Positions 1-8,277 of a stretch of 64,000 bases of DNA are shown piece by piece. The DNA is from Amycolatopsis xylanica (GTDB taxonomy: Bacteria; Actinomycetota; Actinomycetes; Mycobacteriales; Pseudonocardiaceae). The notes beneath the pieces were generated by a model. The model was not told the DNA's origin, did no database searches, and was given only the letters and a program-made list of their open reading frames with translations. Made by a program: the position numbers and the translations under genes. Position 1 is the first letter of the stretch. The number at the start of each line of letters is the position of its first letter. The DNA lies in assembly GCF_900107045.1 (NCBI RefSeq), contig NZ_FNON01000011.1:1-64000 (forward strand), given 5' to 3'.

Positions 1-189
1 GCGGTGGTCGGTGGCGACCTCCAGGCCCAGCACCGAGAAGAACTTCCCGCTGTGGTGGCGGATGCCGCCGTCGCCGGGGTCGACCCGCCAGCCTGCCATC
101 CGGTCGAGCGCGGTCTTGGTCACCCGGTAGTCGTTCTTGCCGCGCCGTTCGTCGAACCATTCGTAGAACTCGGACAGGTCAGCGAACAC
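1..189 (-). CDS. NDP-hexose 2,3-dehydratase, N-terminal fragment (cut by window edge)
   Basis: Only the first 63 codons are inside the window. The GTG start at 189 follows an AGGGGG ribosome site and overlaps the end of the upstream 3-ketoreductase by 11 bases. The visible protein reads FADLSEFYEWFDERR, then a DRMAGWRVDPGDGGIRHHSG stretch followed by KFFSVLGLEV. This matches the N-terminus of the EvaA/LanS/UrdS family, whose members carry a W-x-x-D/P...I-x-H-x-S/T-G-[KR]-F-F pattern. These enzymes remove the C2 hydroxyl of NDP-4-keto-6-deoxyglucose, the first step to 2,6-dideoxysugars. The next enzyme in that route, the 3-ketoreductase, is encoded directly upstream. Identification rests on a short fragment but is backed by context. 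Confidence 0.82.
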   Translation of the reverse strand, partial: MFADLSEFYEWFDERRGKNDYRVTKTALDRMAGWRVDPGDGGIRHHSGKFFSVLGLEVATDHR

Positions 190-1195
190 GGGTCCCCCTA
201 GCTTCGAGCGGCCGCACGACCGCGTTGTCCCGGATGCGATCGACGAGTTCGGCCTGTGTCACCACGGATTCACCCTCCAGTCCGGAAAAGACGCCGCGGG
301 TGATCCGGGCGGCGAACGCCGAGACGACCGCCCCGAACTGGTCCTCGGCCGGGAGGGTGAGCTCCTCGACCCGGTCCTGCCGCTCGACGCGGATGACCGG
401 GGAATGCGTCGGCGGCGGGGTGTAGGCCCACTGCACGGAGATCCGGCCGGAGCTGCCCCACAACGCGTAGCGGGACCGGTATGAGTGCTCCATGCCGAAG
501 ATCAGGTTCGCCGACACCCCGTCCGGGCCGCCGAGCAGCGCCGCTCCGCCCAGGTCGACGCCGCGCCCGGCGTCGTGGTGCAGCCACGCGCCGAGCACCT
601 CCAGCTCCGGGCCGAGGTACAGCAGAGCCGTGCGCACCGGGTAGACCCCGATGTCCGTCAGCGCGCCACCGCCGACGTCCGGCCGGTAGCGGATGTCGGC
701 TGGCGACTTGGCCGGGAAGGCGAACTCGGCGGTCAGCGTGCGCAAATCGCCGATCACGCCGTCCGCGACCAGCTGCCGCACGACGGCGTGCTGCGAATGG
801 CAGAGGAACATGAAGCTCTCCAGCAGCACCAGACCGCGTTCTTCGGCGAGCGACACGAGCGCGGCGGCCTCCTTCGCCGTCGGCGCGAGTGGCTTCTCCG
901 CGAGGACGTGCTTACCGGCGCGCAGCGCGCGGTCGATCCATTCCACGTGCAGCAACGCCGGCAGCGGAACGTAGACGGCGTCGACGTCCTCCCGTTCGAG
1001 CAGCCGGTCATAGCCGGTCACCGGCTCGCCGCCGAACCGGGCGGTGAACCGCTCGGCCTTCTCCCGGTCCCTGCTGGCGATCGCGACCAGCTCGACGTCC
1101 GGATTCGCGTTGATCGCGGGCAGCATGCGCCTGGCCGCGATCGCCGCACAGCCGAGCACGCCGATCCGCGGCCTGGCGGCTTTCACGGCGCTCAC
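179..1195 (-). CDS. NDP-hexose 3-ketoreductase (Gfo/Idh/MocA family)
   Basis: This 338-aa protein opens with a Rossmann motif (RPRIGVLGCAAIA, residues 6-18). It carries the EKPLAPT segment typical of Gfo/Idh/MocA oxidoreductases, with the conserved Lys of the E-K-P motif, and a GGGALTDIGVYPV segment typical of the C-terminal substrate domain. Length fits LanT/UrdT/KijD10-type sugar 3-ketoreductases, which reduce the unstable 3,4-diketo product of the 2,3-dehydratase. The GTG start at 1195 overlaps the glycosyltransferase stop (GTGA), and its end overlaps the 2,3-dehydratase start, so the three are translationally coupled. A second GTG at 1186 is also possible. Assignment to 3-ketoreduction is by family and neighbour; a general sugar oxidoreductase cannot be excluded. 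Confidence 0.85.
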   Translation of the reverse strand: MSAVKAARPRIGVLGCAAIAARRMLPAINANPDVELVAIASRDREKAERFTARFGGEPVTGYDRLLEREDVDAVYVPLPALLHVEWIDRALRAGKHVLAEKPLAPTAKEAAALVSLAEERGLVLLESFMFLCHSQHAVVRQLVADGVIGDLRTLTAEFAFPAKSPADIRYRPDVGGGALTDIGVYPVRTALLYLGPELEVLGAWLHHDAGRGVDLGGAALLGGPDGVSANLIFGMEHSYRSRYALWGSSGRISVQWAYTPPPTHSPVIRVERQDRVEELTLPAEDQFGAVVSAFAARITRGVFSGLEGESVVTQAELVDRIRDNAVVRPLEARGTRVR

Positions 1196-2454
1196 CGCCC
1201 GTGCTGGACGGTCAGTTTCTCCAGCACCGGAACGATTTCCGTCGGACTGGGGGTGGCCATCATCTCCTTGCGCAAGGTGGCCGCACCGTCCTTGAAGGAC
1301 TGTTCGCCGAGCAACCGGACCAGCTGCTCCTTCACCAGATCCGTGGTGAGGTTCCGCTGCTCGATGACCACACCGGCGCCGCGGCTCGCGACGAAGTTCG
1401 CGAAGTCCACGTACTCCGAGCCGTCCTTGGGGATCAGCAGCTGCGGCACCTCCTGCGCCACGGCCGCGGCGAGGGTGCCGGTGCCGCCCAGGTGGACGAT
1501 CGCCGAGCAGGTCGGCAGCAGCAGGTTGAGCGGCAGGTAGTCGATCGTCCGCACAGTGGCGGGAACTGTTTCCACCGCCGCCAGCTGGGTCGCGTTCAAG
1601 GTGGCGACCACTTCGATGTCGAGCTCGGCCATCGACCGCAGCACCTCGTCGACCGAGATCTCGTTCTCCGCGAACAACTCCCGCCCGCTCGTGCCCAGCG
1701 TCAGGCACACCCGTGGCTTGCTGGGCCGCTCGAGCAGCCAGGCGGGCACCTCGACCGCGCCGTTGTACGGAACCGGGCGGACGGGCACATAAGTCAGGTC
1801 GGTCGGCAGCCGCATCTCCGGCGGGGTCGGGTCGATGGTCCACTTGCCGACCAGCAGCTCCTCGTCGAACTCCTGCCCGAGCCGGTCCAGCGTCGGCTTC
1901 ATCGCCGCCGCCATCAGATCCGGCCGCGACGCGTCCTCGGCGAGCCATTTCCGGAACTCCGAACGAATCCAGCCGAACCGGTCGAGGCCCCACAGCAGGC
2001 GCGCGTGCACCGCGCCGCAGGCACGGGCCGCGATCGGGGCAGGGAAGAACAGCGGGTCCCAGATCACCAGATCCGGCTGCCACGACTCGGTGAACTCGAT
2101 GAGCTCGTCGACCATCGGGTGGCCGCCGTCGGGCTGGAAGTACATCCCGAACGTGGAGACCACGTAGTGCCGGACCATCTGCCAGAGGTTGCTGTCCTCG
2201 GGGTCGATCGCCAGCGCCTCGGCGATCCCTTGCAGCGTCTCGTTTTCGAAGGTGGCGCGCACCGCGGCGGCGAGGTCGATGCGCTCACCGAGCGAGACCG
2301 CGTTCAGCCCGGCGCCGGAGATGACCCCTGGCATCGTCGGATGGGTGTGGGTGACGACGCGGACCTCGTGTCCCGCGCTCTGCAGTGCCCAGGCCACCGG
2401 CGCGAGCGGGAGCAGATGCGACGTCACCGGAAGAATTGTGAACAGGATGCGCAT
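1192..2454 (-). CDS. GT1-family glycosyltransferase for an aromatic polyketide
   Basis: The 420-aa protein starts MRILFTILPVTSHLLPLAPV, the usual N-terminus of macrolide/angucycline glycosyltransferases (GT-B fold). The C-terminal donor-binding half has a YLPLNLLLPTCSAIVHLGG segment followed by GTGTLAAAV and PQLLIPKDGSEY, the nucleotide-sugar (PSPG-like) region with its His and GGTGT turn. It is expected to move a dideoxy- or trideoxyhexose from dTDP onto the angucyclinone. The start at 2454 was chosen by family alignment; the frame is open upstream to 2583, where M at 2487 is an alternative without better ribosome site. The gene ends by GTGA overlap with the 3-ketoreductase. It is the only glycosyltransferase in the window; which sugar it adds cannot be told. 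Confidence 0.9.
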   Translation of the reverse strand: MRILFTILPVTSHLLPLAPVAWALQSAGHEVRVVTHTHPTMPGVISGAGLNAVSLGERIDLAAAVRATFENETLQGIAEALAIDPEDSNLWQMVRHYVVSTFGMYFQPDGGHPMVDELIEFTESWQPDLVIWDPLFFPAPIAARACGAVHARLLWGLDRFGWIRSEFRKWLAEDASRPDLMAAAMKPTLDRLGQEFDEELLVGKWTIDPTPPEMRLPTDLTYVPVRPVPYNGAVEVPAWLLERPSKPRVCLTLGTSGRELFAENEISVDEVLRSMAELDIEVVATLNATQLAAVETVPATVRTIDYLPLNLLLPTCSAIVHLGGTGTLAAAVAQEVPQLLIPKDGSEYVDFANFVASRGAGVVIEQRNLTTDLVKEQLVRLLGEQSFKDGAATLRKEMMATPSPTEIVPVLEKLTVQHGR

Positions 2455-2615
2455 GCGGGATCCGTTCTGCTGAATGGGAGGGGCCATGATACGGCGAGAA
2501 AACAATTCTTGTTCCCTATCCTCTTGGATCGAAAAGTGACCGTCAAGATCGGCCACGCCAAACCATTCGCAAGAACTCGTCAAATCAACGACAAATCAGC
2601 CGTCGTTGTTTTGGC

Positions 2616-2659
2616 GCGGCGAAGGCGCGCCACTGGGGGGTGAGACGCGCCTTCGCCGC
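2616..2659 (-). terminator. Hairpin terminator after the DHA2 exporter
   Basis: A perfect 14-bp inverted repeat (arms 2616-2629 and 2646-2659, loop of 16 nt) starts two bases beyond the exporter stop codon at 2662. There is no U-tract, as is common for terminators in high-GC actinomycetes. It separates the exporter from the glycosyltransferase, so the sugar genes further left probably have their own promoter in 2455-2615. Confidence 0.7.
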
Positions 2660-2661
2660 TC

Positions 2662-4233
2662 TCAACCGACGCGGTCCGCGGTGGGGTCCGCGGTCACCTC
2701 TTCGTCGGTGGTCTCGGTGCGGGCGCCGAGCGGCGCGCCGACGTTGCGCAGCAGCAACAGGACGAGTGCGGCGAGCACCAGCACGATCGCGGCGCAGACG
2801 ATCGCCGTCACGTGCATCCCGGCGGTGAAGGCCGCACGGGCGGCGGCGAGCAGTTCGTCGCCGAAGCGCGGTGCCGCCGCCACGGCGCCGCCGATCTGTT
2901 CCCGCGCCTGCTCGGCCACGGCGTCCGGCAGGCCTGCCGGCGTCGTCGTGCTCATTTTCCCTTGGTAGACGGCGATTCCGATGCTGCCGAGCACCGCGAG
3001 GCCGAGCGCGCCGCCCAGCTCGTTCCCGGTCGTCTGGATCGCGGACGCGGCGCCCGCCCGCTCAGGCGGAGCGGCCGAGATGACCATGTTGGTGCCCACC
3101 ACGCCGACTGAGGAGAGCCCGGCGAACATGATGATCGAGCTGATCACCAGCATCGACAGCCCGCCGTCGACGGCGACCGTGGTGAACAGCACGAACCCGA
3201 CCGAGGCGAACACCAGCCCGCCTGCCATCACGTAGGCGGGACGGACCCCGCCGACGAGCATGGGCAGGAAGAACAGCACCGCCATGCCCGCGACCGTCGC
3301 GGGCAGCGTCCACAGCCCGGCCGCGAGCGGGTCGAGCCCGACGACCATCTGCAGGTACTGGGCGACGAAGAGATTGAAGCCCATCATGACGAAGGTGTTG
3401 AACGTCAGCGTGCCGAGCGCGACGCTGAACTTCGCGCCGGCGAACAGGTTCAGGTCCAGTAGCGGCTCGGCCAGCGTCCGCTGCCTGCGGACGAAGACGT
3501 AGCCGACCACGAGCCCGGCGGCGATGGCGGCGAACGCGGGCCAGCTCACGCCCTCGGTGGCGATATGCGTCATGCCGTAAATGACCGCGAGCACCGCGAC
3601 CAGCGAGAGGAACGCGCTGAACCAGTCCATCTTCGGTGCGCTGGTTTCCCGATACTCCGGCAGCAGGAACGGGGCCACCACGAGCAGCAGCACCATCACC
3701 GGCACGTTGAGCAGGAACGCCGAGCCCCACCAGAACGCGCTGAGCAGCGCGCCACCGACGACCGGGCCGATCGCGGCGCCGACCATGAAGCTGGTCATCC
3801 ACATCCCGATCGCCCGCATCCGCTGCGCCTCGTCGAGGAACATGTTGCGGATCAACGCCATCGTGGACGGCATGAGCGTCGCACCAGCCACACCGAGCAG
3901 CACGCGGGCCACGATCAGCAGCTCCGCGCTCGGGGCGAACGCGGCGAGCGCGGACGCGACGGCGAACCCGGCGGCGCCGATCAGCAGCAGCCGCCGCCTG
4001 CCGATCCGGTCGCCCAAGGTGCCCATGGGCACCAGGAAGCCGGCGATCACGAAGCCGTAGATGTCGGTGATCCAGAGCAGCTGCGAACCGCTCGGCTTGA
4101 GCGCGGTGCTCAGGTTCGGCACCGCGAGCTGCAGCACCGTCATGTCCATGGTCACGAGCAGCGTGGGCAGGGTCAGCGCCAGCAGCCCGATCCACTCCCG
4201 TCGCCCCGCCCGCTGGGGTGCGCTTAGGTTCAT
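2662..4233 (-). CDS. DHA2-family (14-TMS) MFS drug exporter
   Basis: This 523-aa membrane protein has about 14 hydrophobic segments. Motif A reads GTLGDRIGRRRLL (near residue 70), and the antiporter motif C region reads GAAIGPVVGG. It belongs to the EmrB/QacA group of proton-driven exporters and resembles LanJ/UrdJ/PgaJ-type self-resistance pumps. The ATG at 4233 is preferred over one at 4266 because an AAAGAGAG ribosome site sits 7 bases before it, and homologs begin close to the first membrane segment. The gene stands apart from its neighbours: its own promoter with a palindromic operator lies upstream and a strong hairpin lies just downstream. This points to induction by the product through a TetR-like repressor encoded elsewhere. 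Confidence 0.92.
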   Translation of the reverse strand: MNLSAPQRAGRREWIGLLALTLPTLLVTMDMTVLQLAVPNLSTALKPSGSQLLWITDIYGFVIAGFLVPMGTLGDRIGRRRLLLIGAAGFAVASALAAFAPSAELLIVARVLLGVAGATLMPSTMALIRNMFLDEAQRMRAIGMWMTSFMVGAAIGPVVGGALLSAFWWGSAFLLNVPVMVLLLVVAPFLLPEYRETSAPKMDWFSAFLSLVAVLAVIYGMTHIATEGVSWPAFAAIAAGLVVGYVFVRRQRTLAEPLLDLNLFAGAKFSVALGTLTFNTFVMMGFNLFVAQYLQMVVGLDPLAAGLWTLPATVAGMAVLFFLPMLVGGVRPAYVMAGGLVFASVGFVLFTTVAVDGGLSMLVISSIIMFAGLSSVGVVGTNMVISAAPPERAGAASAIQTTGNELGGALGLAVLGSIGIAVYQGKMSTTTPAGLPDAVAEQAREQIGGAVAAAPRFGDELLAAARAAFTAGMHVTAIVCAAIVLVLAALVLLLLRNVGAPLGARTETTDEEVTADPTADRVG

Positions 4234-4273
4234 CAGCCAACTCTCTTTCCGGTCGCGGAACGACACTGCCGTT

Positions 4274-4316
4274 ACAGTACACGTTGTACTTTACCTACTG
4301 CAACGGGCGTTGTACT
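4274..4316 (-). promoter_or_regulatory. Exporter promoter with palindromic operator
   Basis: On the minus strand a -35 TTGCAG (4303-4298) and -10 TACTGT (4279-4274) are separated by 18 bp. A perfect palindrome, AGTACA-CGT-TGTACT read on the plus strand (4276-4290), covers the -10 box and spacer. The half-site CGTTGTACT is repeated at 4308-4316, 26 bp away. This layout is typical of TetR-family repressor control of an exporter. In the landomycin cluster LanK controls the exporter gene lanJ in this manner (family knowledge). No tetR gene lies in this window. Confidence 0.65.
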
Positions 4317-4338
4317 TCCGTGTCCCACGACCCGGGAG

Positions 4339-5214
4339 TCACCCGCCCGACTCGGCCGCGACCCGCATGACGTACTGGCCGTACTGCGAGTTCGCGAGCT
4401 CTTCGCCGAGCAGGCGGCAGGCCTCTGCGTCGATGAACCCCATCCGCAAGGCGATCTCCTCGACGCAGGCGACCCGGACGCCCTGGCGGTTCTCGATGAT
4501 CTGCACGTACTTCGCCGCCTCGGCCAGCGAGTCCGGTGTCCCGGTGTCGAGCCAGGCGAACCCGCGCCCGAGGTCGACCAGGCTCGCCCGGCCGAGCTCG
4601 AGGTACGCCCGGTTGACGTCGGTGATCTCCCGCTCGCCGCGCGCGGACGGGCGCTGCCGCGCGGCGATCTCCACCACGTCGTTGTCGTAGAGGTAGAGCC
4701 CGGTGATAGCCCGGCGCGACTTCGGCACGGCTGGTTTCTCCTCCAGCGAGATCAGCCTGCCGGTGGCGTCGGCCTCGCCGACCCCGTACCGCTCGGGATC
4801 GGCGACCGCGTAGCCGAACAGCGTGCAGCCGTCGAGGTTCTTGACCGCGTCGGCGAGCACGCCGGAGAAACCCTGGCCGTGGAAGATGTTGTCGCCCAGC
4901 ACCAAGGCGACCTGGTCGTCGCCGACATGCCCGGCGCCGAGCACGAACGCGTCGGCGATACCCCGTGGCTCGTGCTGCACCGCGTACCCGATTTCCAGCC
5001 CCAGCGCCGAGCCGTCACCGAGCAGCCGCCGGTAACCCGCGAGGTCGTCCGGGGTGACGATGACCAGTATTTCCCTTACCCCGGCGAGCATCAGCACCGA
5101 AAGGGGGTAATAGATCATCGGCTTGTCGTAAACCTGCAGCAACTGTTTCGAAACGGCCTTGGTGACCGGCCCCAGCCGGGTGCCGGTCCCGCCGGCGAGA
5201 ATGATCCCCTTCAT
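4339..5214 (-). CDS. rmlA: Glucose-1-phosphate thymidylyltransferase (RmlA)
   Basis: The 291-aa protein begins MKGIILAGGTGTRLGPVTKA, the nucleotide-binding signature GGxGTRLxPxT of sugar nucleotidyltransferases. It continues with VSKQLLQVYDKPMIYYPLS, the RmlA active-site Lys region. LGDNIFHGQGF and the C-terminal GFAWLDTGTPDSL follow. Length is exactly that of bacterial RmlA. It makes dTDP-glucose from glucose-1-phosphate and dTTP, the first step to the cluster's deoxysugars. ATG overlaps the stop of the 3-dehydratase (ATGA). The next enzyme, dTDP-glucose 4,6-dehydratase, is not in the window and should lie to the left. Confidence 0.97.
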   Translation of the reverse strand: MKGIILAGGTGTRLGPVTKAVSKQLLQVYDKPMIYYPLSVLMLAGVREILVIVTPDDLAGYRRLLGDGSALGLEIGYAVQHEPRGIADAFVLGAGHVGDDQVALVLGDNIFHGQGFSGVLADAVKNLDGCTLFGYAVADPERYGVGEADATGRLISLEEKPAVPKSRRAITGLYLYDNDVVEIAARQRPSARGEREITDVNRAYLELGRASLVDLGRGFAWLDTGTPDSLAEAAKYVQIIENRQGVRVACVEEIALRMGFIDAEACRLLGEELANSQYGQYVMRVAAESGG

Positions 5215-6515
5215 CGTTTCGAGCCGACGAATTCTTTGATCGAGGAGGAGATGTAGTCGATCATCTCGTCGGTGAGGCCCGGGTAGACGCCGACCCAGAA
5301 GGTGCGCTCGGTGACGATGTCGCTGTTGACCAGGTCGCCGGACACCCGGTAGCGGGCGTCGGCGTACGCGGGGTGGCGGGTGAGGTTCCCGGCGAACAGG
5401 CGGCGGGTGCCGATCTTGCGCGACTCCAGGAAGTCCACCAGCTCGGCCCTGGAGAACGGCGCGTCCGCCTCGACGGTGAGCGCGAAGCCGAACCAGCTCG
5501 GGTCGCTGCGCGGGGTCGCCGAGGGCAGGATCAGGTGCGGCAGCCCGCTGATCGCGTCCCGCAGCCGTTGCCAGTTGCGGCGGCGGGCGGCACAGAAGTC
5601 GTCGAGCTTGGCCAGCTGGGTCAGGCCGAGCGCGGCCTGCAGGTCGGTCGTCTTCAGGTTGTAGCCGACGTGGGAGAAGATGTACTTGTGGTCGTAGCCG
5701 GCCGGCAGCGTGCCCAGCTGGTAGTCGAACCGCTTGAGGCACTTGTTGGTCTCGCCGGGCTCGCACCAGCAGTCCCGGCCCCAGTCCCGCAACGACTCGA
5801 CGATCCGGGCGAGCCGCAGGTCCGCGGTCAGCACACAGCCGCCCTCTCCCATGGTCAGGTGGTGTGCCGGATAGAAGCTGACGGTGGCGAGAGCGCCGAA
5901 GGTCCCGGTGAGCTGACCGTCGTAAGTGGACCCCACGGCGTCGCAGTTGTCCTCGATGAGGAACAGGCCCTTCTCCTCGCACAGGCGCGCGATCTCGGCC
6001 GCCTCGAACGGATTGCCGAGCGCGTGCGCGATCATGATCGCCCTGGTCCGCTCGCCGACCGCCTGTGCGACGCGTTCGGCGGTGGTGTTGTAGGTGCCCA
6101 GCTCGACGTCCACGAACACCGGCACCATGCCGTTCTGGAGTATCGGGTTCACCGTCGTCGGGAAGCCTGCCGCGACCGTGACCACCTCGTCGCCGGGCCG
6201 CAGCCGTCGCTCCTCCAGCAGCGGTGAGGTCAGCGCCGTCATCGCCAGCAGGTTGGCGGAGGAGCCCGAGTTCGTGAGATGTGCCTTGCGGCGCTTCAAT
6301 TTTCGGGCAAAGCGCGATTCGAACATCCGGGACGAGGCGCCCGCGGCGATCCGCAGATCGAGCGCGGCCTCGACGAGCGCGGCCCGGTCGTCGGCGTCGA
6401 GCACCGCGCCGGACGGCCAGATCTCGGTCATCCCCGGCACGAACTCGCGATCGGGCCGGTTCTCCTCGTGGTAGTTCCTGACCTCGTCGAGCAGCAGGTC
6501 CCTGCGGTCGTTCAT
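5211..6515 (-). CDS. NDP-4-keto-hexose 3-dehydratase (E1/SpnQ/LanQ type)
   Basis: This 434-aa PLP-fold protein belongs to the DegT/DnrJ/EryC1 aminotransferase-like superfamily. Where aminotransferases have the Schiff-base Lys it has His, in FYPAHHLTMGEGG (His218-219), the hallmark of E1 (RfbH) 3-dehydratases. Cys residues near 289-300 (DCWCEPGETNKCLKRFDYQL) match the iron-sulfur segment of the family. These enzymes remove the C3 hydroxyl, giving 2,3,6-trideoxysugars such as rhodinose. The start at 6515 is set by a GAGGAG ribosome site and family alignment; the frame continues to 6584. It overlaps the carboxylase epsilon gene upstream and rmlA downstream by ATGA, so it sits in the main operon. 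Its reductase partner is not seen and may be a cellular flavodoxin or ferredoxin reductase. Confidence 0.93.
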   Translation of the reverse strand: MNDRRDLLLDEVRNYHEENRPDREFVPGMTEIWPSGAVLDADDRAALVEAALDLRIAAGASSRMFESRFARKLKRRKAHLTNSGSSANLLAMTALTSPLLEERRLRPGDEVVTVAAGFPTTVNPILQNGMVPVFVDVELGTYNTTAERVAQAVGERTRAIMIAHALGNPFEAAEIARLCEEKGLFLIEDNCDAVGSTYDGQLTGTFGALATVSFYPAHHLTMGEGGCVLTADLRLARIVESLRDWGRDCWCEPGETNKCLKRFDYQLGTLPAGYDHKYIFSHVGYNLKTTDLQAALGLTQLAKLDDFCAARRRNWQRLRDAISGLPHLILPSATPRSDPSWFGFALTVEADAPFSRAELVDFLESRKIGTRRLFAGNLTRHPAYADARYRVSGDLVNSDIVTERTFWVGVYPGLTDEMIDYISSSIKEFVGSKR

Positions 6516-6712
6516 CCATCGCTCCTCACGCGGTTGAATTTCTGTGACCAGCTGTGCGCGCCGCGAAACCGCGGCGCGGCCCACCCCGCGTGGCTCGTGC
6601 CCGGCGGGCGCGCGACGGGCGCGGCGGCCAGCGCGGCGACGACCACGGTGAGCGCGGCGAGGTCGGTGTCATCGGGGTTTCCTTTGTGGACAACGATCAG
6701 CGGCGCGCTCAT
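6512..6712 (-). CDS. Acyl-CoA carboxylase epsilon subunit
   Basis: A 66-aa protein starting MSAPLIVVHKGNPDDTDLAA, with a C-terminal W-x-x-P-x-[FW] patch (HAGWAAPRFRGAHSW). This is the pattern of actinobacterial AccE/PccE epsilon subunits (I-x-V-x-x-G-x-P-[ST]-x-E/D-[DE]-L-A-A...). The subunit bridges and stimulates the carboxyltransferase and biotin-carboxylase parts. It overlaps the beta-subunit stop (ATGA) and the 3-dehydratase start (ATGA). It probably boosts malonyl-CoA supply for the polyketide synthase. Confidence 0.88.
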   Translation of the reverse strand: MSAPLIVVHKGNPDDTDLAALTVVVAALAAAPVARPPGTSHAGWAAPRFRGAHSWSQKFNRVRSDG

Positions 6713-8253
6713 TGCGGCGGGTTCCCGTGCTTGCGGCCGGGCAGCTCGGCGTGCTTGTGCCTCAGCATGGAGAGGCAGCGCGCCAGCACCCGCCTGGTCT
6801 CGCCGGGATCGATCACGTCGTCGACGAGTCCGCGTTCCGCGGCGTAATAGGGATGCATGAGCTGGGCCCGGTACTCCTTGATGCGCTGGGCACGCACGGA
6901 CGCCGGATTGTCGGCGGCTTCGATCTCGCGGCGGAAGATGACGTTGGCGGCGCCCTCGGCGCCCATCACCGCGATCTCGTTGGCAGGCCAGGCGAGCGTG
7001 ACGTCGGCACCGATCGACCGGGAGTCCATCACGATGTACGCACCGCCGTATGCCTTGCGCAGCACCAGCGAAACCCTCGGCACCGTCGCGTTGCAATAGG
7101 CGTACAACAGTTTCGCGCCATGCCGGATGATGCCGCCGTGCTCCTGGTCGACACCCGGCAGGAAGCCGGGCACATCGACCAGTGTGACCAGCGGGATGTT
7201 GAATGCGTCGCAGAACTGCACGAAACGTGCGGCCTTCTCGCTGGAATGAATGTCAAGCACGCCCGCGAGCGACCGAGGCTGGTTGGCGACCACGCCGACC
7301 GGATGACCGTCGAGCCTGGCGAAAGCGCAGACGATGTTGGTTGCCCACAGCTCGCTCACTTCGAGGTACTCGGCGTCGTCGACGATCTCGGCGATGACGT
7401 CACGGACATCGTACGGCTGGTGTCCGCCCGCAGGCACCAGTTCGCGCAGCGCGTCGGTGGCGCGGCCTGCCGGGTCTCCGTTCGGAGTGGACGGTGGCAG
7501 TTCGCGGTTGTTGGAAGGCAGCAGCGAGAGGAGGTATCGGACCTCCTCCAGACAGGTCTGCTCATCGTCGTAGACGAAGTGCGCCACGCCCGAGACACCG
7601 CCGTGCACCTGCGCGCCGCCGAGGCCGTTGTGGGTGATCTCCTCGCCGGTCACCGACCGGACGACGTCGGGGCCGGTGATGAACATCTGCGCGGTGTCGC
7701 GGACCATGAACACGAAATCGGTCAGCGCAGGCGAATAGGCCGCGCCGCCGGCGCACGGCCCCAGCATCACGCTGATCTGCGGGATCACCCCGGAGGCCGC
7801 GGTGTTGCGGCGGAAGATGCCGCCGTACCCGGCCAGCGCCGTCACGCCCTCCTGGATCCGCGCGCCTGCGCCGTCGTTGAGCGAGACCAGTGGCGCGCCT
7901 GCGGCGATCGCGCGGTCCATCACCTTGTGCACCTTCTCCGCGTGCGCCTCGCCGAGCGCGCCGCCGAAGATCCGGAAGTCGTGCGCGTACACGAAAACCG
8001 TCCGTCCGAACACGGTTCCCCAGCCGGTGACGACGCCGTCGGTGTACGGCCGCTTGTCCTCCAGTCCGAACCCGGACGCGCGATGCCGCCGCAGCTGCTC
8101 GAGCTCCTGGAACGAGCCCTCGTCGAGCAACAGCGCTATCCGCTCGCGTGCGGTGAGCTTTCCCTTGGCGTGCTGGCGGTCGGTGGCTCTCGGGTCGGGT
8201 CCCCGGCAGGCGGTCTCCCGGTTGGCTGCCAGCTCTTGCAGGCCTTCTCGCAT
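6709..8253 (-). CDS. Acyl-CoA carboxylase carboxyltransferase beta subunit
   Basis: The 514-aa protein has the two crotonase-type halves of AccB/PccB. Near residue 30 it reads KGKLTARERIALLLDEGSF. LNDGAGARIQEGV, MLGPCAGGAAYSPA and AQMFITGPDVV follow in the N-terminal half; VDVPGFLPGVDQEHGGIIRHG, RKAYGGAYIVM and WPANEIAVMGAEGAA in the C-terminal half. GGAGGAA lies before the ATG at 8253. It transfers carboxyl groups to acetyl- or propionyl-CoA with a biotinylated alpha subunit, which is not encoded here and must be shared with primary metabolism. Position inside a type II PKS operon suggests a dedicated malonyl-CoA supply. Confidence 0.96.
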   Translation of the reverse strand: MREGLQELAANRETACRGPDPRATDRQHAKGKLTARERIALLLDEGSFQELEQLRRHRASGFGLEDKRPYTDGVVTGWGTVFGRTVFVYAHDFRIFGGALGEAHAEKVHKVMDRAIAAGAPLVSLNDGAGARIQEGVTALAGYGGIFRRNTAASGVIPQISVMLGPCAGGAAYSPALTDFVFMVRDTAQMFITGPDVVRSVTGEEITHNGLGGAQVHGGVSGVAHFVYDDEQTCLEEVRYLLSLLPSNNRELPPSTPNGDPAGRATDALRELVPAGGHQPYDVRDVIAEIVDDAEYLEVSELWATNIVCAFARLDGHPVGVVANQPRSLAGVLDIHSSEKAARFVQFCDAFNIPLVTLVDVPGFLPGVDQEHGGIIRHGAKLLYAYCNATVPRVSLVLRKAYGGAYIVMDSRSIGADVTLAWPANEIAVMGAEGAANVIFRREIEAADNPASVRAQRIKEYRAQLMHPYYAAERGLVDDVIDPGETRRVLARCLSMLRHKHAELPGRKHGNPPQ

Positions 8254-8277
8254 GATGCGGGTTCCTCCACAAAGGTC

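Noticed and set aside
5211..6515. Assignment as a sugar aminotransferase (DegT/DnrJ family)
   Set aside because: The position of the Schiff-base Lys is His (PAHHLTMGEGG), which defines the 3-dehydratase branch.
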